NCBI GenBank assembly: GCA_016764015.1
Contig: JAESSR010000334.1
Span: 1 to 5,229 of the forward strand
Direction: 5' to 3'
DNA length: 5,229 bases
From: Phycisphaerales bacterium
GTDB lineage: Bacteria > Planctomycetota > Phycisphaerae > Phycisphaerales > UBA1924
Numbering within the stretch: the first letter of the stretch is position 1; every line of letters starts with the position of its first letter. Position numbers and translations under genes: made by a program. The notes below the pieces were generated by a model, which saw only the letters and a program-made list of their open reading frames with translations, was not told the DNA's origin and ran no database searches. This document shows positions 1 through 5,229 of this stretch, one piece after another.

Positions 1-97
1 ATGGATTTAACGGAAGTTGAAGTCTCGGCTGTGGTATCGGTCATTGCATAAATCCTTTGCTAGGTGAGGCAAAGTGTAGGTCGATATGTCATAAATT
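1..97. other. Left-edge stretch without a supported gene
   Basis: No gene can be supported here. The plus strand is open from base 1 to a TAA at 49-51 (16 codons, ending V-V-S-V-I-A). This could be the last codons of a rightward gene that begins outside the window, or chance. A small inverted repeat follows (CTTTGC at 55-60 and GCAAAG at 69-74, 8-nt loop) with no T-run, so it is at best a weak terminator. If a rightward gene does end at 51, it would converge with the leftward gene ending at 195, and the repeat at 98-179 would sit between the two 3' ends. Confidence 0.25.
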
Positions 98-179
98 GGT
101 GGCACAGGCGTCCCGCCTGTGGTCTTTATTCGGCGATTTTCTATTGAAAAGTCATCACAGGCGGGACGCCTGTGCCACC
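98..179. repeat. REPIN-like inverted repeat element, copy 1
   Basis: Two 25-nt arms, at 98-122 and 155-179, are inverted copies of each other with 24 of 25 positions matching, separated by a 32-nt spacer. Each arm is itself palindromic: CACAGGCG, a 3-nt loop, then CGCCTGTG (103-110/114-121 and 156-163/167-174). The DNA could therefore form two small hairpins or one long one. A second copy with the same layout and spacer length lies at 900-980. This design, two REP-type hairpins in opposite orientation around a short spacer, matches REPIN elements mobilised by RAYT transposases in other bacteria. No transposase gene is in the window. The element begins 15 nt beyond the stop codon of the membrane-protein gene. 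Confidence 0.85.
147..174 (-). terminator. Possible intrinsic terminator inside repeat copy 1
   Basis: Read on the minus strand, downstream of the stop codon at 195-197, the gene-proximal arm gives an 8-bp GC-rich stem (CACAGGCG/CGCCTGTG) with a 3-nt loop, then ATGAC and four T residues (147-150). The form is that of a rho-independent terminator, but the T-run is short and set back five bases from the stem, so activity is uncertain. Confidence 0.35.
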
Positions 180-194
180 GGCTGAGGGCTTCCT

Positions 195-848
195 TCAATC
201 GCCCAATACCGATGCAAACACATCGCGCCAGGTGATCTTCTCAATCTCTTCATCAACCTGCACCTGGATCTCATCAAACGCCTTGATCGTTGGAGGCGGC
301 GAAAGAGACACAATCTCATCAGCAGGCACCTTGGTCAACGCCAGCGCACCATCGCCCGATGCATGGACAATCCATCGCCCCTCATCAAGATGGCGATACA
401 CCGCTTGCCCAACGAGTGTTGATTCCGAATCCCAATCAATCTCGGCGATCTTCGGATTGATCACCGTCGCCTGCGATGGAGGCGTATCGCTATCAAATAC
501 CCGCCGAATCCAAAGCCGACCCTCGATCAATGCGAAATCGACATAGATCTCTTTGTCCGCATCGCAATCGGTCTCAATAATCTCGGCCGTCCCTTCAATT
601 GTGCGCACAGCAACGGTGATCTTGCGATCTTTGACAACCAACTCCGTAATCGCCGTTTGACGCACGGCTTGGTTGTATTGGGCCGCCAAGGATTCATACT
701 CGCTTGATAGATCCCGTAATCGCGTTTGGTATACGCCGTTGGCTGCGTCGGCTTTGGCAAACCGTAATCCGACAATACCAACCACCCCGACGGCAGCAAT
801 TACTGCAAACCCGGTGACGGTTCCTTGGATCATCGCAAGTTTAGACAT
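195..848 (-). CDS. Membrane-anchored coiled-coil protein of unknown function
   Basis: This 217-residue protein is not recognised as a known family. Residues 11-29 form one strongly hydrophobic segment rich in Val, Ala, Gly and Ile, followed by R-F-A-K. It reads as a single N-terminal transmembrane anchor or an uncleaved signal. Residues 38-66 (Y-Q-T-R-L-R-D-L onward to V-R-Q-T) look amphipathic and probably form a short coiled coil. The remainder, about 67-217, is acidic and alternates beta-like stretches (V-V-K-D-R-K-I-T-V-A-V; L-W-I-R-R-V-F), suggesting a small globular domain, perhaps outside the membrane if the anchor has N-in topology. It has one cysteine (C95) and no catalytic motif that I can see. 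ATG at 848 is chosen because the hydrophobic segment follows directly; the ribosome-binding site is weak (GGTGC just upstream). The gene is isolated between two repeat elements, so context gives no function. Coding looks real: length, composition and domain-like organisation fit a protein. Confidence 0.75.
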   Translation of the reverse strand: MSKLAMIQGTVTGFAVIAAVGVVGIVGLRFAKADAANGVYQTRLRDLSSEYESLAAQYNQAVRQTAITELVVKDRKITVAVRTIEGTAEIIETDCDADKEIYVDFALIEGRLWIRRVFDSDTPPSQATVINPKIAEIDWDSESTLVGQAVYRHLDEGRWIVHASGDGALALTKVPADEIVSLSPPPTIKAFDEIQVQVDEEIEKITWRDVFASVLGD

Positions 849-899
849 GCACCATTTATCGGCTGGAATGAAGAGAGGCGATGAAAAATGATCAGTTGC

Positions 900-980
900 G
901 GTGGCACAGGCGTCTCGCCTGTGGTCTTGATCTTCAGATTCATGTGCTAAAAATCATCACAGGCGGGACGCCTGTGCCAC
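900..980. repeat. REPIN-like inverted repeat element, copy 2
   Basis: Same architecture as the element at 98-179: 25-nt arms at 900-924 and 957-981 (the last base diverges) around a spacer of again exactly 32 nt (925-956). Spacers of the two copies match at about 17 of 32 positions, mainly TCTT at one end and AAAA.TCA at the other, so the arms are far better conserved than the spacer. The left arm differs from that of copy 1 by one base (T at 915 instead of C), which falls in the 3-nt hairpin loop and leaves the 8-bp stem intact. The element starts 3 nt beyond the stop codon of the ketosynthase gene and fills most of the gap to the next gene. Confidence 0.85.
949..976 (-). terminator. Possible intrinsic terminator after the ketosynthase gene
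   Basis: On the minus strand, directly after the stop codon at 984-986, the gene-proximal repeat arm folds into the 8-bp stem CACAGGCG/CGCCTGTG with a 3-nt loop, then ATGA and TTTTT (949-953). It resembles a rho-independent terminator for the three-gene unit upstream. The distance between stem and T-run makes it less than ideal. Confidence 0.45.
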
Positions 981-983
981 AGG

Positions 984-2333
984 TTAGAGCACATACTTCC
1001 GAACACAAATCGTATCGTTCTGCCCACCAAACCCAAACGAGTTGCTCAGGCAGACTTCGACGCCGCCACGGTGGTTCTCGTCACGAGCCTCATTGGGCAC
1101 ATGGTCGAGCCCGCAAGCCGGGTCAAGATCATTGAGATTCGCGGTCGGCGGGATGATCCCAGTCTGGATCGCCTGAATACAGGTCATCAACTCGACGGCA
1201 CCCGCTGCTTGGATCAGATGCCCCATCATGGATTTAATCGACGAGAATGGCACTTTGGGTGCGAGTTCGCCAAAGACGGAGCGCACGCCATTGGATTCGG
1301 TCTTGTCGTTTTCTTGGGTGCCCGTGCCATGAGCAGAGATGTAATGAACCAATGGCCGACCGTCAGCATCGACGGCTGCGGGATCGATTCCGGCTTGCTT
1401 GAGTGCCCCAGCCATCGCGCCAGCACCGCCCTTGCCATCGGGATGAATATCAGTAATCCGGTATGCGTCCGCAGTCGAACCAAACCCCGCAACCTCGGCA
1501 AGGATATTCGCGCCGCGAGCCTTGGCGGATTCGAGTGATTCAAGGACGATGATCCCGGCGCCTTCGCCCATGACGAAGCCCTCGCGGGAGGTATCGAATG
1601 GGCGCGAAGCCGTCGCTGGGTCATCTCGGCGGGTGCTCATCGCGGTGAGGCGCATAAATCCGGTCATACCAAGCGGATGAATCATTGAATGACATCCACC
1701 CGCGAGCATGACATCGGCGTCGCCTCGGCGGATAATCTCGAACGCTTCGCCGATTGCTTGGGTCGAAGCCGCACACGCCGTCATGCAGTTGAGGGTCGGG
1801 CCCATTGTTCCAAGCTCGGCGGCGATATGCGTTGAAGCGAGTTGAGGTTCTTGCTCAACTTCCGCAATCGGCTGCATGCCTTCATAGGCTTTGGTGACCC
1901 ACGCGACGGCATCGAGCTTGCGATTTTCGCTGTCCCAGCCGGCGATGTTGGCTGCCATGTAAGGCGGATAATCAAGCACGCCTTCGCCAGCGCCGAGATA
2001 AATCCCGGTGCGCTTGAGGTTGGGTGGTGTTGTATTAAGCCCCGCCATCTTCCATGCCCCAGTTGCTGCAGCGAGGGCGAACTGGGTTCCCAGCCCGGCA
2101 TGTTTATGGGCATCTGCACGATCGCCAAGGTGATCACTCAGGTTAAAGTCTTTGACCTCGGCGGCAAAGTTGGTGGCACAGGTAGAGGCATCAAATCGTG
2201 TTACCGGGCCGATGGCGCTCTGGGCATCGAGTAGCTTTCCCCATGCGACAGAAATGTCGGTGCCCAATGGTGTCACCCATCCCATGCCGGTGATGACCAC
2301 ACGCTGATTGCTCGGCGTCAGAGTTGGAGTCAT
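984..2333 (-). CDS. fabF: Beta-ketoacyl-ACP synthase II family, catalytically complete
   Basis: Condensing enzyme of the FabF/KAS II type: it joins an acyl chain held on its active-site cysteine to malonyl-ACP, releasing CO2, in the cytoplasm. The start of the fold is R-V-V-I-T-G-M-G-W-V-T-P (11-22). The nucleophile is C187 in T-A-C-A-A-S-T. The two histidines are H335 (A-H-G-T-G-T) and H372 (K-S-M-M-G-H), with K367 five residues before the latter. The C-terminal gating loop is N-S-F-G-F-G-G (431-437). The 37-residue gap between the histidines equals that of E. coli FabF. At 449 residues it is longer than the usual 410 or so: about eight extra residues at the N-terminus and an apparent insertion of about 17 before the nucleophile (roughly 120-165). 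It lies 26 bp after the GxxExxY gene, with only a weak AAGG upstream, so it is probably co-transcribed with that gene and the inactive homologue at 2954-4288. It may be the housekeeping fatty-acid enzyme, but the paired inactive homologue suggests the active half of a ketosynthase heterodimer. Confidence 0.93.
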   Translation of the reverse strand: MTPTLTPSNQRVVITGMGWVTPLGTDISVAWGKLLDAQSAIGPVTRFDASTCATNFAAEVKDFNLSDHLGDRADAHKHAGLGTQFALAAATGAWKMAGLNTTPPNLKRTGIYLGAGEGVLDYPPYMAANIAGWDSENRKLDAVAWVTKAYEGMQPIAEVEQEPQLASTHIAAELGTMGPTLNCMTACAASTQAIGEAFEIIRRGDADVMLAGGCHSMIHPLGMTGFMRLTAMSTRRDDPATASRPFDTSREGFVMGEGAGIIVLESLESAKARGANILAEVAGFGSTADAYRITDIHPDGKGGAGAMAGALKQAGIDPAAVDADGRPLVHYISAHGTGTQENDKTESNGVRSVFGELAPKVPFSSIKSMMGHLIQAAGAVELMTCIQAIQTGIIPPTANLNDLDPACGLDHVPNEARDENHRGGVEVCLSNSFGFGGQNDTICVRKYVL

Positions 2334-2359
2334 AGATAGTTCGCCTTAGTTGAGATCGT

Positions 2360-2866
2360 TTACTCTTCGGAAGCTTCAACCAACTCGCCCTCTTCTTCAT
2401 CTTCGTATTCTTCTTCGGCGCTGCGGAGCGCATCTGGGTTGAGCACGCGGACGAGCCCGTCCTTGAGTCGGCGTTGTCCAAAGTTGATGATGAGCCCGAG
2501 TTCAAGGTCCGCAGCCCGGAGGGTCGCGCGGAGTTCATTCCGTTCCTTGCCACCGACTTCGTAGTTCTCAGCCATGATCTTGACAAGGAACCGGTCGCCC
2601 GCGTAGAGATCCGCGGTGACAGATCCAATGACCTCGCCATCGAACTCGACATCATATTTCTTATTCTCTTCGTAGTTCACTTCTTCTTGCTTGAGTTCGT
2701 AGAGCAGTGCCGCGCGGTAGATTTCGAGGGGATACCCAGGACCGAGCTCTTTGTGCGTCTCGATTGCACATCCGATGACCTTTCGGCTGATTTCTGTGAG
2801 CGCCGGGTCAAGGTCTGAAAGTGGTGTAGATCGGCGTCCTCGTCCTGAATGATTGTTGTTGTGCAT
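2360..2866 (-). CDS. GxxExxY family protein with degenerate PD-(D/E)XK motif
   Basis: A 168-residue protein of the GxxExxY family, which belongs to the PD-(D/E)XK nuclease-like fold and has no settled function. Recognisable blocks are I-G-C-A-I-E-T-H-K-E-L-G-P-G (31-44), the name motif region G-Y-P-L-E-I-Y (44-50), T-A-D-L (84-87), and L-G-L-I-I-N-F-G followed by L-K-D-G-L-V-R-V (123-141). Key residues are changed. The motif glutamate position is L47, with E48 beside it. The usual V-E-L-K-A of the catalytic core reads V95-K96-I97-M98-A99, so the Glu and Lys are lost although D86 remains; nuclease activity is unlikely. The last 18 residues are strongly acidic (12 Glu or Asp), a tail I do not recall in typical members. 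The first 20 or so residues (H-N-N-N-H-S-G-R-G-R-R) look disordered and basic. The start at 2866 is supported by AGGAG nine bases upstream. It sits between two ketosynthase homologues, suggesting a link to them, possibly as a binding or scaffold protein (inference). Confidence 0.85.
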   Translation of the reverse strand: MHNNNHSGRGRRSTPLSDLDPALTEISRKVIGCAIETHKELGPGYPLEIYRAALLYELKQEEVNYEENKKYDVEFDGEVIGSVTADLYAGDRFLVKIMAENYEVGGKERNELRATLRAADLELGLIINFGQRRLKDGLVRVLNPDALRSAEEEYEDEEEGELVEASEE

Positions 2867-2875
2867 AAATTGGGT

Positions 2876-2880
2876 CTCCT
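2876..2880 (-). promoter_or_regulatory. Shine-Dalgarno for the GxxExxY gene
   Basis: AGGAG on the minus strand, nine bases before the ATG at 2866. It is the only strong ribosome-binding site seen in the window; the other starts have weak or no such sequence. It fixes the start of this gene, and implies independently initiated and perhaps higher translation of it relative to the two ketosynthase homologues. Confidence 0.7.
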
Positions 2881-2953
2881 AGAACCGATATAAATGAATG
2901 GTTGTTTAGATATGGTATTCAGATGCAGGGCATATCTCCCGCAACAGGGCACA

Positions 2954-4288
2954 TCATTCAGAATTTGTTTGATTCCTTGTCAGTATCAACGCGCCTGTTT
3001 GCCCACCCAATGAGCCCGAGCACACAAGAACTGTTTCAATCGTTTTCGTACTTGTATACCCGGGAATTTGTTGGGTTTGGAGGCACAACGCACCAGCGGT
3101 TGCCATCAATCCACCATGACCAGCCATGGTGTTGCCAACGATGTGAGCAATTACAACTAGGGGTATTACCCCAAGGCGATCAGCGAAAATCGCACGCAGT
3201 GCACCGTGCTCCATTGTGTCAAGCTCAGGCACACCAAGCCCTAAGGGCACGATCACATCAACATCGTCAGCACTGATTTGGGCATCTGCAAGGGCAGATT
3301 CGATCGCGGCTTCGAGCCCACGATCAACATGATCGAGCGTTTCGGGCTCTTGCTCATGTGACGGATTGACCATCTCGCGGAACATTGTCGGGGGCGACTG
3401 GGCAGCCCCGAACCCGGCGATTTCTGCATAAATCCTTGCACCGCGTTCTTTGGCGTGCTGTTCGCTCTCGATGACAATCATCCCGCCCGCTTCGCCGATG
3501 ATCCCGCCTTTGGATTCTGGATCAAATGGTTTGGTGATTGTTGAGCCATCGGTTGCATCCCCGGTGTCTGCCAATCGCCCTGAGTAATCCCAGCGCAGGA
3601 GCCCTAGCGGGTTGATTCGAGATTCAGCCCCCCCGGTGAAGCACATGTCGGCAGACCCGCGTTCGATGACGCGGGTGCTCTCGCCTATAGAAAGGATGGC
3701 GCTCGCCTCGGCCCCCATGATCGTATTGGATGGACCTTCGAGCCCGTGGATGATCGTCACATGGCAAGCGAGCATGTTGGGCAGGTATTTGAGCAGCCAG
3801 AGGGGGGGGAGATTGTTCATCCCTGATTCGCCAGCACCTTCTGTGCCCCATTTTTCCATCGAGAACTCGCCGGACTCATCTTGAGCACTTACAACTGCGC
3901 GAGAGAGTTCTTCGGTGTCCGCTGCAATAAGCCCCGCGCCGATCTGGCATCCGGTGCGTGACGGGTCAATGGTAAATCCTTTTTCCGAATCATCAGAGCC
4001 TCGGGTGACGAGCCCGGCATCGAGGGCTGCGGTCTTGGCAGCGATCACCGCAAGCTCAGTGTCACGAGCCATCACCTTGGTGGCTTTGCGGTATGACTTG
4101 GGGACATAGTCACGGATTTTTACATTATGAACTTCACCCGCGAGCTTCGGGCGATATCCCGATGCATCGAATGCTTCGATTTTATGGAGTGAAGACCGGT
4201 TTTCGAGCAGTGCGTCCCAGAACGCATCGACACCAACACCAGATGAACACACCGGACCCAGACCTGTAATAACAACACGAGAGCGCAT
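2954..4288 (-). CDS. Ketosynthase-like protein lacking catalytic residues (chain-length-factor-like)
   Basis: A full-length (444-residue) homologue of FabF-type synthases. The fold start is R-V-V-I-T-G-L-G-P-V (4-13), with P-L-W-L-L-K-Y-L-P-N-M (162-172) before the active-site region and a glycine-rich end S-G-S-L-G-G-Q-T-G (424-432). Aligned by eye with E. coli FabF, the nucleophile cysteine is E194 (M-G-A-E-A-S-A), the first histidine is L349 (V-P-L-G-L-G), the lysine is A381 and the second histidine is N386 (I-V-G-N). The L349-N386 spacing of 37 matches the His-His spacing of active enzymes, and D357 and E360 after L349 are kept, so the alignment is firm. It cannot condense by the normal mechanism. 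In type II polyketide and aryl polyene systems, such inactive partners (chain-length factors, often with Gln for Cys) pair with an active synthase and shape its pocket; that role is inferred here, the partner being the enzyme at 984-2333. The reading frame is intact, which argues against decay. No clear ribosome-binding site precedes the ATG at 4288. Confidence 0.9.
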   Translation of the reverse strand: MRSRVVITGLGPVCSSGVGVDAFWDALLENRSSLHKIEAFDASGYRPKLAGEVHNVKIRDYVPKSYRKATKVMARDTELAVIAAKTAALDAGLVTRGSDDSEKGFTIDPSRTGCQIGAGLIAADTEELSRAVVSAQDESGEFSMEKWGTEGAGESGMNNLPPLWLLKYLPNMLACHVTIIHGLEGPSNTIMGAEASAILSIGESTRVIERGSADMCFTGGAESRINPLGLLRWDYSGRLADTGDATDGSTITKPFDPESKGGIIGEAGGMIVIESEQHAKERGARIYAEIAGFGAAQSPPTMFREMVNPSHEQEPETLDHVDRGLEAAIESALADAQISADDVDVIVPLGLGVPELDTMEHGALRAIFADRLGVIPLVVIAHIVGNTMAGHGGLMATAGALCLQTQQIPGYTSTKTIETVLVCSGSLGGQTGALILTRNQTNSE

Positions 4289-4336
4289 GGGCTATGGTAT
4301 TACCCAACTCAATGCGTGTGTGGTATTCTCAGCGTC

Positions 4337-4364
4337 ATTTTTTACATTCGAATCCACCTGTCAA
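4337..4364 (-). promoter_or_regulatory. Candidate sigma70 promoter for the three-gene unit
   Basis: On the minus strand, a perfect TTGACA (4359-4364) is followed after 16 bases by AAAAAT (4337-4342), four of six matches to the -10 consensus. Transcription would begin near 4330, leaving a leader of about 40 nt before the ATG at 4288. The site lies in the gap after the polyphosphate kinase stop codon, as expected if the three genes at 984-4288 have their own promoter. This is pattern evidence only. Confidence 0.45.
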
Positions 4365-4387
4365 CAGCCGGATTCCAAGCGGATCAG

Positions 4388-5229
4388 CTACGAGTTCGCG
4401 ATTTGGAGGTTCATCAGCGTCTCAAAGGTGCCCAACGCCTGTGGCGAATCAGGCTCGGGAGTTTGCTCGGGCACGAGCTTGGAATACGAACCATCGGGGT
4501 TCATCATCCAGGCGTTCTGGCGATCGTTGAGCAGGGTTTCGACGATCTGATCGATGCGGGCCTTTGCCTTGGGATTGAGGATCGGACAGGTCGCTTCGAT
4601 TCGGCTCGATAGATTGCGATACATCCAGTCGGCGGAGCTGATAAAGAAAAGCTGATGCTGAGGGTCGTCCGAGCCATTGGTAAAGGCGTAAATCCGAGAA
4701 TGTTCAAGGAACCGTCCGATGATTGAGCGAACAGTAATATTCTCGCTCATACCAACGACCCCTGGTCGCAAGCAGCAGAATCCGCGCACAACCAAATCGA
4801 CGGTGACTCCTGCGTTGGACGCCTCGTAGAGGGCTTCGGTGATCTGACGATCCTCCATCGAGTTCATCTTGGCAAAGATATGCGCCCGCTTGCCTGCTTT
4901 GGCATGGGCAATCTCGTTGTTGATCAGTTCCATGAACCGGTCGCGCATGTGATCGGGCGCGACGAGCAAACGGGTGTAGGACTGCCCGGCGCTGAGTCCG
5001 GTGATCATATTAAAGAGCCGAACTACATCGGCGGTGATCTCTTCATCCGCGGTCAACAGCCCCAGATCGGTATACCGCTGGGCGGTCTTGGGGTGATAGT
5101 TGCCCGTGCCCATATGGGCATAGGTACGCAAGATGGACTTGCCGTTGGCTTTTTCACGCCGAACAACAAGCGAGCATTTGCAGTGGGTCTTGAGACCCAG
5201 GACCCCATAGGCAACATGCACACCCGCCG
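4388..5229 (-). CDS. ppk1: Polyphosphate kinase 1, C-terminal part (5' end outside window)
   Basis: Polyphosphate kinase 1 reversibly transfers the terminal phosphate of ATP to a growing polyphosphate chain, commonly at the inner membrane. About 280 codons of the C-terminal half are present. The frame runs open through the window edge (A-G-V-H-V-A-Y-G-V precedes K-T-H-C-K), so the GTG at 5221 is an internal Val, not a start. The histidine of K-T-H-C-K corresponds to E. coli His435, which is phosphorylated during catalysis; the one in Y-A-H-M-G-T-G-N-Y, 23 residues on, corresponds to His454. Other family blocks are Y-T-D-L-G-L-L-T-A-D, L-L-V-A-P, K-M-N-S-M, L-V-V-R-G-F-C-C-L-R-P-G-V, G-R-F-L-E-H-S-R-I-Y and S-S-A-D-W-M-Y-R-N-L. 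The last 40 or so residues are a less conserved tail. The TAG lies at 4388-4390, 99 bp before the next start, with no clear terminator. Nothing connects it functionally to the ketosynthase genes; it is probably a housekeeping neighbour. Confidence 0.97.
   Translation of the reverse strand, partial: AGVHVAYGVLGLKTHCKCSLVVRREKANGKSILRTYAHMGTGNYHPKTAQRYTDLGLLTADEEITADVVRLFNMITGLSAGQSYTRLLVAPDHMRDRFMELINNEIAHAKAGKRAHIFAKMNSMEDRQITEALYEASNAGVTVDLVVRGFCCLRPGVVGMSENITVRSIIGRFLEHSRIYAFTNGSDDPQHQLFFISSADWMYRNLSSRIEATCPILNPKAKARIDQIVETLLNDRQNAWMMNPDGSYSKLVPEQTPEPDSPQALGTFETLMNLQIANS

Noticed and set aside
7..198. Minus-strand open frame of 63 codons containing W-H-R-R-P-A-C and T-G-G-T-P-V-P
   Set aside because: Most of it is translation of repeat copy 1; these peptides are typical spurious products of this palindrome.
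1071..1538. Plus-strand open frame of 155 codons opposite the active ketosynthase
   Set aside because: It is antisense to a clear FabF-family gene, has no recognisable motif, and is rich in Arg, Gly and His as expected from the complementary strand of a GC-rich coding region.
2172..2182. GGTGGCACAGG, identical to the first 11 bases of a repeat arm
   Set aside because: It lies inside the conserved N-terminal coding region of the ketosynthase and the match stops at 11 bases with no palindrome, so chance is the better explanation.
2867..2953. Promoter or terminator between the inactive ketosynthase and the GxxExxY gene
   Set aside because: Only poor hexamer matches and a 3-bp stem could be found; apart from the AGGAG site nothing here is supportable.
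3628..3808. Two 7-base homopolymer tracts (C at 3628-3634, G at 3802-3808) as possible phase-variation or frameshift sites
   Set aside because: Both encode conserved residues in frame (T-G-G-A-E and N-L-P-P-L-W) and the gene is intact. Seven-base tracts are short for slippage, although they are spots to check for read errors.
1..5229. tRNA, rRNA, CRISPR array or insertion-sequence transposase
   Set aside because: No cloverleaf, rRNA-like segment, regularly spaced direct repeats or transposase motif was seen; the only repeats are the two paired-palindrome elements.

Overview
The window most resembles a chromosomal segment of a Planctomycetota bacterium, possibly of the Phycisphaerae. This rests on three things: a moderately GC-rich sequence, the style of the two beta-ketoacyl synthase-like proteins, and a palindromic GGCACAGGCG/CGCCTGTGCC repeat family that I recall from planctomycete genomes. 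The assignment is an inference; there is no rRNA or other phylogenetic marker here. All convincing genes lie on the minus strand, so transcription runs from the right end to the left.

Right end (4388-5229): the C-terminal part of polyphosphate kinase 1, cut by the window edge, with both conserved histidines and the family's C-terminal motifs. A 98-bp gap follows, containing a good candidate sigma70 promoter. Middle (984-4288): three co-directional genes. First is a FabF-like ketosynthase homologue in which every catalytic residue is replaced (Cys to Glu, His to Leu, Lys to Ala, His to Asn), which makes it resemble a chain-length factor. Second is a small GxxExxY/PD-(D/E)XK-like protein whose nuclease motif is also broken. 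Third is a FabF-type synthase with an intact Cys-His-His triad and Lys. The simplest reading is a heterodimeric ketosynthase/chain-length-factor pair making a fatty-acid- or polyketide-like chain, with a catalytically degenerate GxxExxY protein encoded between the partners. No acyl carrier protein, reductase or dehydratase gene is in the window, so the product is unknown.

Left part (1-983): a gene for an orphan protein with one N-terminal membrane helix and a short coiled coil (195-848). Two copies of an approximately 82-bp inverted-repeat element (98-179 and 900-980) flank it. Each copy is two 25-nt palindromic arms in opposite orientation, separated by exactly 32 nt. Each lies a few bases after a minus-strand stop codon, in the same orientation, and presents a GC-rich hairpin followed by a T-run to the incoming transcript, so both may act as terminators. 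The first 97 bases hold no supported gene.

The points most worth a second look are the ketosynthase pair with one inactive partner, the degenerate GxxExxY protein between them, and the REPIN-like repeats at gene 3' ends.
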